A stretch of 64,000 nucleotides of DNA, taken from the NCBI GenBank assembly GCA_020636315.1, contig JACJYA010000011.1, forward strand, positions 124,001 through 188,000, read 5' to 3'. The position numbers were made by a program, and so were the translations under genes. Shown here one piece after another: positions 8,887-17,246 of this stretch. The notes under the pieces are model-generated. The model was given only the letters and a program-made list of their open reading frames with translations, searched no databases and was not told the origin of the DNA. The stretch comes from Lewinellaceae bacterium. GTDB lineage: Bacteria > Bacteroidota > Bacteroidia > Chitinophagales > Saprospiraceae. Positions within the stretch are counted from its first letter, which is position 1, and every line of letters starts with the position of its first letter.

Positions 8887-9450
8887 ATGGCCATTCCAAC
8901 CCAACGGAAATTATTTACTGTAAAAGAATATCACAAGATGGCGGATGTCGGCATCCTGGAACCGACTGATCGTTTTGAACTGATCAAAGGGGAAATCATT
9001 AAAATGACACCGATAAAAAGTGCTCATTCGGGTATTGTTAATTTCCTGCTAGAATACCTGATCATCGAATTACATCAGAAGAATACTATAATCGGACAGA
9101 ATCCTGTGCTCTTTGATCAGTATTCGGAACCGGAACCGGATATCGTAGTGGCAGCTTATCGTAAAGACAGCTATCGCTCCGGGCACCCTACACCTTCAGA
9201 AGTATCTTTGATCATTGAAGTTGCTGATAGCTCTTTGGAGTATGACCGGAGTATAAAAAAGGAATTATATGCGGCGTCCGGAATCCCGGAATACTGGATT
9301 ATAAACATTCCGGATAAGCAGCTTGAAATTTATCGACAGCCTGTAGGTTCAGATTATAAAAAACAGGAAACTCTTAGGCCAGACAAAAAAGCGACTTGCC
9401 GCGCGGTGAGTTTTAGTATAAAGGTGAAGAGTCTGTTTGAAGGAATTTAG
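8887..9450 (+). CDS. Uma2-family PD-(D/E)XK nuclease-like protein
   Basis: 187 residues from ATG 8887, typical of Uma2 (DUF820). Seen: RFELIKGEIIKMTPIKSAHS near the N-terminus, EPEPDIVVAAY with the catalytic Asp of the PD-(D/E)XK fold, VSLIIEVADSSLEYD (Glu of the E-x-K arm), then KKELYAASGIPEYWIIN. The family spreads in cyanobacteria and Bacteroidota in many copies and its biological role is unsettled. It lies 80 bp after the dipeptidase, and its stop overlaps tail to tail by 4 bp with the dehydrogenase on the other strand. Confidence 0.88.
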   Translation: MAIPTQRKLFTVKEYHKMADVGILEPTDRFELIKGEIIKMTPIKSAHSGIVNFLLEYLIIELHQKNTIIGQNPVLFDQYSEPEPDIVVAAYRKDSYRSGHPTPSEVSLIIEVADSSLEYDRSIKKELYAASGIPEYWIINIPDKQLEIYRQPVGSDYKKQETLRPDKKATCRAVSFSIKVKSLFEGI

Positions 9451-10619
9451 AACCTATTTGGGTTTTCAAAAAACCGCCGCCCCTCTCTCGCCATCCTTCT
9501 CAGCAACGGGCTGCACCGATACCGGTCCTCCAGATACTCGGCGTGCAGGCGGTCCAGCGTGGTTACGCAGTGGTTGATCCCTTTCTCATCCGCCCATTGC
9601 AACAGGCCTTTCGGGTAATTCACCCCCTGAGTCATGGCCAGCTCGATGTCTTCCCGGGAGGCGATGTTGAGGTAAAGCGCATCGGCGGCCTCGTTGATCA
9701 GCATGACGAGGATGCGCCAGACGATCTGCTCGCCCAGCTTTTTGTCTTTGGTGGGCCCGGGGTTCTGCGCGCCTTCGCGGTAATCGTAGAAGCCGCGGCC
9801 GGTTTTTCTACCCAGCCAGCCAGCCTCCATGAGGCGCTTTTGGGTGAAGGAGGGTTTGTAGCGCGGATCGTAGTAGAAAGATCTGAAGACCGTTTCGGTA
9901 ACCGTGTAGTTCACGTCGTGGCCGATGTAGTCCATCAGGGTGAAAGGGCCCATGCGAAAGCCGCCGATCTCCGTCATTGCCCAGTCGATGGTGGGCGCGT
10001 CTGCCAGGCCTTCCTCCAGGATGCGGAGGGCCTCCCCGTAGAAGGGGCGCGCTACCCGGTTAACGATGAAGCCGGGGGTGTCTTTGGCGACTACGGTGGT
10101 TTTACCCCAGCTCTGGATCAGTTGTTCAGATTTTTTCAGGGTTTTATTGTCTGTTTGCACCGCGGGAATGATCTCCACCAGTTTCATAAGGGGGGCGGGG
10201 TTGAAGAAGTGGATACCGATAACCCGGGAGGGGTTCTTACAGGCGGAAGCTATTGAAGCAATGGACAGGGAAGAGGTGTTCGTTGCCAGGATGCAATCAT
10301 CCGGAATGATATCTTCCACCTGCTCAAAAACGGCCTTTTTGACCTTCTGGTCCTCCACGATGGCCTCGATGACCAGGCCGGCGTTCTCATAGGCATACAT
10401 GGAATCGACAAAAGAAATGCGGCTGAGGATCTCTCCGGCTTCTTTCTTTTCCATCCTTCCTTTTTCCACCTGCCGGGCCAGTATTTTTTCCAGTTTCGCT
10501 TGCGCCCGCTTCAGGGCGTCGGGGTTATTGTCGTAAAGGAATACTTCGTGGCCCGCTGTGGCGGCAACCTGCGCAATGCCTGAGCCCATAGAGCCTGAAC
10601 CGATGATGCCTGTTTTCAT
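9447..10619 (-). CDS. 3-hydroxyacyl-CoA dehydrogenase
   Basis: NAD-dependent oxidation of 3-hydroxyacyl-CoA (beta-oxidation, 3-hydroxybutyryl-CoA or phenylacetate-type pathway). 390 residues from ATG 10619. Rossmann motif GIIGSGSMGSGIAQVAATAG at the very start, NTSSLSI and the catalytic-region IGIHFFNPAPLMKLVE, then GFIVNRVARPFYGEALRILE of the first C-terminal domain and a second C-terminal domain (LINEAADALYLNIAS, GVNYPKGLLQWAD). Two C-terminal domains point to the PaaH-like, stand-alone class, not the FadB fusion. No other fatty-acid genes are adjacent. Confidence 0.93.
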   Translation of the reverse strand: MKTGIIGSGSMGSGIAQVAATAGHEVFLYDNNPDALKRAQAKLEKILARQVEKGRMEKKEAGEILSRISFVDSMYAYENAGLVIEAIVEDQKVKKAVFEQVEDIIPDDCILATNTSSLSIASIASACKNPSRVIGIHFFNPAPLMKLVEIIPAVQTDNKTLKKSEQLIQSWGKTTVVAKDTPGFIVNRVARPFYGEALRILEEGLADAPTIDWAMTEIGGFRMGPFTLMDYIGHDVNYTVTETVFRSFYYDPRYKPSFTQKRLMEAGWLGRKTGRGFYDYREGAQNPGPTKDKKLGEQIVWRILVMLINEAADALYLNIASREDIELAMTQGVNYPKGLLQWADEKGINHCVTTLDRLHAEYLEDRYRCSPLLRRMAREGRRFFENPNRF

Positions 10620-10800
10620 GGTGTTTATGTATAACGCTGTTTTACTAAGAGCATGCTTTAAAAAACAGATTTCTGCTCCGGGCGAAAAAATAATAGCCAA
10701 TGGCCGGGCAACCTAATAAATTGCAGTTTATTTTCAACCGGAGGCGAGTTTGGTGAGTAAGATCACTGCCAATCCCGCCGACGGGAAACAACTTTGCCGG

Positions 10801-12490
10801 ATGAAAAACAAGCAGTTTACACCAAAGCTTTTTTCCCTTTTATCCGGGGGGATATCCCGGACTCAGGCAATGCGGGATATAATGTCGGGGGTGATCGTAG
10901 GCATTGTTGCCCTTCCCCTTGCCATTGCCTTTGCGATCGCCTCAGGTGTTTCGCCGGATAAGGGGCTCATTACAGCAGTTATCGCAGGGCTTATCATTTC
11001 GGTACCTGGGCGGGAGCCGGGTGCAGATCGGAGTACTACCGGAGCGTTCATCGTCATCGTTTACGCCATCGTTCAGGAGCATGGCGTTGGGGGCTGACCA
11101 TTGCTACCTTTATGGCAGGTTTCCTGATCATCGCCTTTGGGCTGGTACGCCTGGGCGACCTGTTGAAGTTCATCCCCTATCCGCTCATCGTTGGTTTCAC
11201 CAGTGGCATTGCTCTGATCATCTTTTCCTCTCAGGTGAAGGACTTTTTCGGGCTTACCATTGATACCCTGCCGGCTGATTTTATTGGGAAATGGACGGTT
11301 TATTTTCAGCATTTCACCCAGGTCAACTGGTACGCATTCGGCATAGCGCTGGCAACAGTAGTGATCAGCCTGCAGTTCCACCGTGTTACCACAAAATACC
11401 GGGCTCAATTGTCGCGATCGTGCTGAGCACCATCGTCGTCCTGGTATTTCAAATACCGGTGGAGACCATAGAGACCAAATTTGGCAATATCCCGAACCGG
11501 ATCCCCTTGCCCAGTATCCCCAGGTTGATTTTGAAACAGTTAAGGAGGCCTCATTCAGCCCGCTTTCGCCATTGCGTTGCTGGGAGCTATAGAATCCTTG
11601 CTTTACCGTGGTGGCAGATGGGATGATCGGCGGGCGCCATCGCTCCAATATGGAGTTGGTGGCTCAGGGCACCGCCAATATTTTTTCGGTAGTTTTCGGA
11701 GGTATTCCTGCAACCGGCGCCATCGCCCGCACTACCACCAACATCAAGAACGGAGGGCGTACGCCCATTGCCGGCATTACCCATGCACTGGTACCTCTCT
11801 TGTTGATCATGATGCTGTTTGCCCCTCTGGCAAAGCTCATCCCGATGGCCACCCTGGCCGGAATACTGGTGGTCGTGGCCTGGCACATGGGAGAATGGCA
11901 TCTTTTCTTTTCCATGCTGAGGAGTAACCGCGCAGATTTGCTCATTCTGCTTACCACCTTCCTGCTCACAGTCATTTTCGACCTGGTCATCGCCATCGAA
12001 ATAGGAGTGGTCCTTTCCAGTTTCTTTTTTATGAAACGGATGAGCGACTCCCTGATCATCCGCAATTCGGTGGATATACTGGGCCCTCAAAATGAAAATG
12101 GAGAGGAGTCTTTTGAGGAGGAAGCCCTGACCGTGCCTAAAGGTGTTTTATTATTGTACGAGATCCACGGTACCTCTGTTTTTCGGCGCCTCGCAAAAAT
12201 TTCAGGATACCCTGCTGAACCTCCACCAGAAACCGAAGATACTCATCCTGAGAATGAGGAATGTGCCCTTTATGGACGCTACCGGCGCCTATCACCTTAA
12301 ACAACTGGTGCGGCACTTACAGGCACAACAAGTGAGGATATTGCTGTCCGGTGTCGGAGAGGAAGTACAGGGAGAGTTGGAAAAATCCGGTTTTCACAAG
12401 TTAGTGGACAAGTCGAATATTCTGGCCAATATCCAGGAAGCGATCTATAAATCCAGGGAAATACTGAGCCTCAAATCCCAGGGCATGTAG
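10801..12490 (+). pseudogene. SulP-type anion permease with STAS, frameshifted
   Basis: Inner-membrane anion transporter (SulP/SLC26) with a C-terminal STAS domain. From ATG 10801: DIMSGVIVGIVALPLAIAFA, then in other frames LGGSRVQIG, TGAFIVIVYAIVQEHGVGG, LTIATFMAGFLIIAFGLVRL, FIPYPLIVGFTSGIA, IPGSIVAIVLSTIVVLVFQI, the conserved TGAIARTTTNIKNGGRTPIA, and a STAS domain with ILRMRNVPFMDATGAYHL. About seven frame changes are needed (near 11010, 11030, 11090, 11400, 11570, 11610 and 12160); some are in homopolymers, such as the G run at 11090. The carbonic anhydrase that follows suggests the substrate is bicarbonate. Either a recent pseudogene or locally poor sequence. Confidence 0.7.
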
Positions 12491-12526
12491 GCTCACGAAC
12501 ATTATTTTGGCGCCGTTGTTTTGAAT

Positions 12527-13187
12527 ATGATCAAAACAGCACAACTTATGCCTGAAACGTACAAAGAACTGCTCAAAGGGAACAGGGACTGGGAAAGGAA
12601 TATCCTGAAAATCGCCCCTGACTTCTTCGAACGGCTGTCTTCCAGCCAATCTCCCAAATTCCTCTGGATAGGATGCTCGGATAGCCGGGTCCCCGCTACG
12701 GAGATCACCAACGCCCTGCCCGGGTCTATCTTCGTTCAACGGAACATCGCCAATATGGTCATCCATACCGATGTCAACCTGTTGAGCGTCGTTTACTACG
12801 CAGTGAAAGAGTTGAAGGTCAAACACATCATCGTCTGCAGTACTACGGCTGCGGCGGAGTGAAAGTAGTATGAGTAACAATAATTACGGCTTCCTGAACA
12901 ACTGGCTGCGGCACATCAAAGACGTCTACCGCCTCCACCAGAGCGAATTGGACTCTATCGATGATGAAGGCCAACGGCTGGACAGATACGTCGAGCTCAA
13001 TATCAAAGAACAGGTCAATAACCTGTCGAAAGTTTCCTTTATCCAGGAGGAATGGGAAAACGGAGATTTCCCCTACATCCACGGCTGGGTATACAGCCTC
13101 AAGGATGGATTGCTCCAGGACCTGGATGTAACGACCAATAACGCGGAAAAGCTGGACCAGGTGTTCCAGTACAATCCGAGACAGTAA
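12527..13187 (+). pseudogene. Beta-carbonic anhydrase, frameshifted
   Basis: Zinc enzyme interconverting CO2 and bicarbonate. The first frame reads MPETYKELLKGNRDWERNIL, the zinc-site motif WIGCSDSRVPATEI and GSIFVQRNIANMV, then VKHIIVC. The expected second zinc motif (His-Tyr-Gly-Cys-Gly) is damaged: the Tyr-Gly-Cys-Gly-Gly codons are present near 12843-12860 in another frame but the His codon is lost by an indel. The rest (MSNNNYGFLNNWLRHIKDVY to the stop at 13187) needs one more frame change. Full joined length about 218 residues, normal. It starts 36 bp after the SulP stop, a common pairing. As written the enzyme could not bind zinc. Confidence 0.72.
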
Positions 13188-13516
13188 AATGTACATTCGT
13201 GCATTCGTACTGTGCTTGAAGAAAAGTTCGGATACCCCCGGATGCACCAACACACGACTCCCCAATACACGAATACGGGTATTTACATCTTCAATGTGAG
13301 TTGTATCAACCGGGTTAAGGAAAACAGGTGCGGCCTGGAGCTGCGCCTATACTGGTGGTGAAGGCCGAAACGAAACACTTTTCCAATCTATAGTGTCGGT
13401 TGGATTGAATTCGTCGGGTGGTTTCCTGGAAGCGTTTCACCCGGCCTTTCACCATCAGATCCTTTTCCGTCTTATTGATTTACATCATTTATGATTATCT
13501 ATTATTGGCCAGGCAC
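13188..13516. other. Gene-free stretch, nothing recognised
   Basis: About 330 bp between the convergent carbonic anhydrase and the flavoprotein gene. No protein remnant, hairpin with T tail, or operator repeat could be supported. Confidence 0.5.
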
Positions 13517-14080
13517 TTACCTGGCAATATCCTGGTAAAGAAAAGCTCCCGGAAAATCCGGATCCGCTTTCTTCTGCTTGCCGCTCCACAACTCGATGTC
13601 CAACCGGAAAACGGCAGTACGTTTCCATTCCTCCGGCGTAGTGGGCCGGTAGTCCTCTCCGGGGCGCAGGTGGGGGAAATATTTGTCCAGTAACTGTTGC
13701 AGGGCAGCAAAAGCCTCTTCTCTGTCTTCCGCCACCTGCACTTTTCCGAAAACCGCCACTCCCTGATACTCAACGCTCATCTCCAGCGCCTCTTCGGCCG
13801 GCAGCAGGCGCCCCATCTCGCTGATGCTGAAACAGGCCCGGGGGTTGTGCTCCAGTATGCTGCGGGTGCGCCCTTCCCGGGCAGTGTGGAAATAGATGGC
13901 GTGCCTGGCCTCGTCATACACGAAAATATTGCTGTTGATAAAGGGCTGGCCATCCTGGCTGAAAGCAAAAGCGCCAAAGGGCGCCTTGCCGAGGAAACTT
14001 TTGATCCAGGCTTCGTCCTCTATTTCCCGGTCTTTGCGGCGCATCACATTTGGTGGATGCTGTAAATAGGATCTCGCCAT
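13517..14080 (-). CDS. Pyridoxamine 5'-phosphate oxidase-like flavoprotein
   Basis: 187 residues from ATG 14080. FMN-binding split-barrel protein: RKDREIEDEAWIKSFLGKAP, GAFAFSQDGQPFINSNIFVY, IYFHTAREGRTRSILEHNPR (flavin phosphate-binding region) and ACFSISEMGRLLPA. This is the general PNPOx-like group (nitroimidazole-resistance-like), not classical PdxH. It is divergent from the PdxR/MocR gene 460 bp away; such regulators often control a neighbouring vitamin B6 gene, so regulation by it is plausible but inferred. Confidence 0.85.
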   Translation of the reverse strand: MARSYLQHPPNVMRRKDREIEDEAWIKSFLGKAPFGAFAFSQDGQPFINSNIFVYDEARHAIYFHTAREGRTRSILEHNPRACFSISEMGRLLPAEEALEMSVEYQGVAVFGKVQVAEDREEAFAALQQLLDKYFPHLRPGEDYRPTTPEEWKRTAVFRLDIELWSGKQKKADPDFPGAFLYQDIAR

Positions 14081-14176
14081 TCGTTCGAATAGTTTTTCTG
14101 CAAAGAAAATCATAAATTGGCATGGTGTAAATAGCCAATCTGTGTAAATTGGTAAGTCCAATTTTAAAAAAGCACT

Positions 14177-14338
14177 GGGAGCCTGTCGGAGAAGTGTTGG
14201 TGAGGCGAGAACGAGCAAATATTATTCTGAACGAGGCGCGATGAAGGAGCATAGTGGTGCTACGCGACTGAGGAGCAACGAAGTGCAGAACAATATTTTC
14301 CGTTCGCAGGCCATCAAGTGCTTCTCAGACAGGCTCCT
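14177..14338. repeat. Large imperfect inverted repeat in pdxR upstream region
   Basis: The left arm starts GGAGCCTGTCGGAGAAGTG (14178 on). The right arm, read on the other strand, starts GGAGCCTGTCTGAGAAGCA (from 14337). The match continues inwards, with AAATATTATTCTG (14217 on) pairing AAATATTGTTCTG. About 160 bp, arms about 50 bp, no ORF. It looks like a miniature element or transposon end pair. The remaining bases of the 14081-14539 gap show nothing else except tandem TCCAGCAA repeats at 14496-14520. Confidence 0.55.
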
Positions 14339-14539
14339 GGTTCTAACCGAAGGTGATATGGGCCATCAACTCATAAAAAGGGGCAGTTCGCTGTTCGTTA
14401 TTCGCAAGTCCGTAAAAATCAAGGAGGCGTTTTCAGGAAACACAGAACCCGTCCGTTCCAGCCGGGCAAGAATTGAACTATCCCAATAAAAATCCAGCAA
14501 TCCAGCAATCCAGCAATCCAACAATCTAACTTCCCCGCT

Positions 14540-16018
14540 ATGTCTCTACCGCTCACCTTCAGCACCCTCGAATGGGGCGACAGCCGGCAGCCCAAATACC
14601 TGCGGCTCTACGAGCACATCCGCCAGGCCATCCTCGATGGCCAGCTCAAGACGGGCGAACAGCTCCCTCCCAGCCGCGAGCTGGCCCGTCAGCTGAAGGT
14701 ATCGCGCACCACCGTGATGCAGGCTTACGAATACCTCTCTGCTGAAGGCTACCTTTCCGGCCATACCGGCGCAGGCACCTTTGTCAGCGAACAGTTGCCG
14801 GGCCAGCTCAGCCGCCCTTCAGGACAGCCGGCAAAGGGCAAGGGCCAGCCTAAGGGCCCGCTGCTTTCCCGAAGAGGAGAGAACATGCTATCCCAAACGG
14901 CGTGGAAGCGGCCGAGCGGGCAAAACCTGCGGCCGTTCCGCCCCGGCGTCCCGGCGCTTTGGGACTTTCCTTTCCAGGAGTGGTTTCGCCTGATGGGGCG
15001 GCAAAGCCGGTCGCTGGGCTTCGAGGCATTCGGCTATGGCGACCCGGCGGGTTTCCTTCCGCTGAGGCAGGCCATCGTGCAGTATCTGCGCCTGTCCAGA
15101 GGCGTGCGCTGCGAACCGGAGCAGGTCATCATCGTTCACGGCATTCAGCAGGCGCTGGGGCTGGCCTGCCAGCTCCTGCTCGGCCCCGGCGACGGCGCCT
15201 GGATCGAAGACCCGGGCTACAACGGCGCCCGGGAAGCCATGCGCATGACAGGCGTACGCCCCATTCCCGTTCCACTCGATGCAGAAGGGCTTTCGGTGCA
15301 GGCCGGGCAGGAAATTGCGCCGGATGTGAAACTCGCTTACGTTACGCCTTCTCACCAATATCCCATGGGCGTGGTGATGAGCCTTGCCCGCCGCCTGGAA
15401 CTGCTGGATTGGGCCGCCCGGAACAATGCCTGGATACTGGAAGATGACTACGATAGCGAATATCGCTATAGTGGAAGACCCCTGGCGGCCCTGCAGGGTA
15501 TCGACCAGAACGGCCGGGTGGTTTATCTGGGCACTTTCAGCAAAGTACTCTTCCCGGCTATGCGAATGGGCTACATGGTGGCGCCGCCTGCTCTGGCAGA
15601 GCCCTTCCAACGCGCCAAAGACTATACCGACCGCGGCAACAGCATCCTGGAACAGGCCACTCTGGCGGCCTTCCTGGAGGAGGGCAGGCTGGAGCGCCAC
15701 CTGCGACGGATGCGGGCCCTTTACCGGGAGCGCCAGGAGGCCCTTATCCATTGGAGCGGTAAATTGCTGGGCAATGCCCTGCTAGTGCCTTCATCAGACA
15801 CTGGCCTTCACGCCGTGGGATGGCTGGAAAAGAGCCAGGATGACAGTAGGGTAGCGGAGTTACTGCGACAAAAGGAGGTCGTAGCCTCACCCATCTCGGG
15901 CTACACCCAACAGTTCCGGCAGGCGCCGGGGCTGGTGCTGGGGTATGCGCCGTATAGGGAAGAGTTGATCCGGGAGGCTTTGGAGAAGGTGGCGGCTGCG
16001 ATGGAAGTGAAGGGGTAA
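14540..16018 (+). CDS. pdxR: PdxR/MocR-family GntR regulator with aminotransferase domain
   Basis: 492 residues. N-terminal winged helix of the GntR type: LYEHIRQAILDGQLKTGEQL, PPSRELARQLKVSRTTVMQA (residues about 25-80), a linker, then a type I fold aminotransferase domain with FGYGDPAGFLPLRQAIVQYL, TPSHQYPMGVVMSLARRLEL, DDYDSEYRYSGRPLAAL and the PLP-lysine motif YLGTFSKVLFPAMRMGYMVA. Such proteins bind PLP and control PLP synthesis or other amine pathways. The divergent PNPOx-like gene is a natural target. The symbol is given by family only. Confidence 0.88.
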   Translation: MSLPLTFSTLEWGDSRQPKYLRLYEHIRQAILDGQLKTGEQLPPSRELARQLKVSRTTVMQAYEYLSAEGYLSGHTGAGTFVSEQLPGQLSRPSGQPAKGKGQPKGPLLSRRGENMLSQTAWKRPSGQNLRPFRPGVPALWDFPFQEWFRLMGRQSRSLGFEAFGYGDPAGFLPLRQAIVQYLRLSRGVRCEPEQVIIVHGIQQALGLACQLLLGPGDGAWIEDPGYNGAREAMRMTGVRPIPVPLDAEGLSVQAGQEIAPDVKLAYVTPSHQYPMGVVMSLARRLELLDWAARNNAWILEDDYDSEYRYSGRPLAALQGIDQNGRVVYLGTFSKVLFPAMRMGYMVAPPALAEPFQRAKDYTDRGNSILEQATLAAFLEEGRLERHLRRMRALYRERQEALIHWSGKLLGNALLVPSSDTGLHAVGWLEKSQDDSRVAELLRQKEVVASPISGYTQQFRQAPGLVLGYAPYREELIREALEKVAAAMEVKG

Positions 16019-16036
16019 AGGTTAAAGGGGTAGAGT

Positions 16037-16098
16037 AAACAGATAATCAAATTAGAACCTACAATTAGGTTTATTGTTTTCCCGGTTTGTACTATTGT
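16037..16098 (-). promoter_or_regulatory. Orphan minus-strand tandem operator
   Basis: ACAATAGTAC from 16098 and ACAATAAACC from 16077 on the minus strand, 21 bp apart. At the standard position the -7 box is absent (ATCTGTTT), and no minus-strand gene follows. It faces away from the AraC gene operators 144 bp to its right; DNA looping or a relic are both possible. Confidence 0.5.
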
Positions 16099-16241
16099 TT
16101 TTTCGGCTTGTCTGCAGGAGGCCAGGCCTGAAAGCATCATTTATTTTCCAATCTTTTTTTACCCTTTTCCACATTGAAGGCCTTCGAATTTTTACTTTTC
16201 TCAAATAATTGATTTTCAGATATTTGTGAGAGGGTTCTAAA

Positions 16242-16343
16242 ACAATAGGTCAAACCAGAAAACAATAGGTCAACTGCGAATACAATAGTGCAAAACGAAA
16301 AAACAATAGTGAAAGCATGCCTTTCCATTCCCCTCCAACTTTG
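16242..16343 (+). promoter_or_regulatory. Four-repeat operator and -7 box, AraC gene
   Basis: Four direct repeats start at 16242 (ACAATAGGTC), 16262 (ACAATAGGTC), 16282 (ACAATAGTGC) and 16303 (ACAATAGTG), spaced 20, 20 and 21 bp. CAACTTTG begins at 16336, again 33 bp after the last repeat. The extra pair next to a regulator gene suggests autoregulation. Confidence 0.72.
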
Positions 16344-16432
16344 CATTGAGTTCTTTAACGATCAAAAGGATCGAACAACAAAAGCCAATTCACCAGAAAA
16401 AGGGTGAGCCTCCTAACAAAAAATCCATTACC

Positions 16433-16942
16433 ATGAATACTCAATCAAATGCAAAGATCCGGGAAAGCAGAAGGACAAACTTATATAAAGTTGATGGCAA
16501 GGGCGGTGCATCCGGCCATTCAGCCCATCAGGAAATGTTTACATTAGGAAGAGCATCCCAACCGGTAATAATAACAAAAACATATCCGGGGCTTGGGAAG
16601 CACAGTTATTTTGTAGCGCGTATCCGGGAATTGATCGAAACAAACATCGACGATGAAACCTACGGTATAGATCAGCTTTGCCGCGACGCCGGCGCAAGCC
16701 GTTCCCAACTTCACAATAAACTCAAGAAATGGACGGGCCTTTCGACCACCTACTTTATTCGTTCCATCAAACTGCAAAGGGCCAAATACCTGTTGGTGCA
16801 GACCGACCTGAATATTACTCAGGTTTCCTTTGAGGTTGGGTTCCGGGATGCCGGTTATTTCACCCGGGTTTTTTGTGAAAGTTTCGGGGTCAGCCCAAAA
16901 AACTTCCGCAAGCGCTGGCAAAAGAGCCACACTGAAGCTTAG
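16433..16942 (+). CDS. AraC-family transcriptional regulator (DNA-binding domain only)
   Basis: 169 residues from ATG 16433. Residues 1-60 are not conserved and carry no sensor domain. Residues 65-165 are the AraC double helix-turn-helix: LIETNIDDETYGIDQLCRDA, GASRSQLHNKLKKWTGLSTT, then ITQVSFEVGFRDAGYFTRVF and FGVSPKNFRKRW. The domain is close in sequence to that of the hybrid sensor at 37243-40557. A four-copy operator precedes it. The operators found across this region have two-turn spacing, as AraC proteins need, so this protein is the best local candidate for binding them (inference). A methyltransferase remnant follows directly. Confidence 0.85.
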   Translation: MNTQSNAKIRESRRTNLYKVDGKGGASGHSAHQEMFTLGRASQPVIITKTYPGLGKHSYFVARIRELIETNIDDETYGIDQLCRDAGASRSQLHNKLKKWTGLSTTYFIRSIKLQRAKYLLVQTDLNITQVSFEVGFRDAGYFTRVFCESFGVSPKNFRKRWQKSHTEA

Positions 16943-16948
16943 GGTTAC

Positions 16949-17243
16949 TACATTTACGGGGAGCCAACGCCAATATCGGCGAAAGCCTGTATCAATTGCT
17001 GCAGCAAGCGGGCTTTGAGGAAATATCCGGGCCGTTCAGCCACTACATACGAAGGAAGAAGGAAAATTGATGGCCGAAATCGCCATGGAGGGTATTTCGG
17101 GCGCCCTTTTAGAGGAAGGCCTGGCCAGCCAGGAAGAGGTCCGGCAAACCGTTGAGGAACTGAAAGCATTCAGGGCCGATGAAAATACGGTAATGAGCCT
17201 GCCCGGGATATTCCAGGTTTCAGCAGTTAAACCAAAACATTAA
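16949..17243 (+). pseudogene. SAM-dependent methyltransferase, C-terminal remnant
   Basis: Two pieces of a class I methyltransferase tail. The first reads LRGANANIGESLYQLLQQAG then FEEISGPFSHYI. After a frame change and probable small deletion near 17050-17068 the second reads MAEIAMEGISGALLEEGLAS, then VRQTVEELKAFRADENTVMS and LPGIFQVSAVKPKH, stop 17241. The N-terminal Rossmann part with the SAM-binding glycine motif is missing, its place taken by the AraC gene ending at 16942. The remnant is only 3 bp from the next gene. Confidence 0.6.
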
Positions 17244-17246
17244 ACC

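Noticed and set aside
14888..15751. 287-codon minus-strand ORF
   Set aside because: Antisense to the aminotransferase domain of PdxR; no motif of its own.
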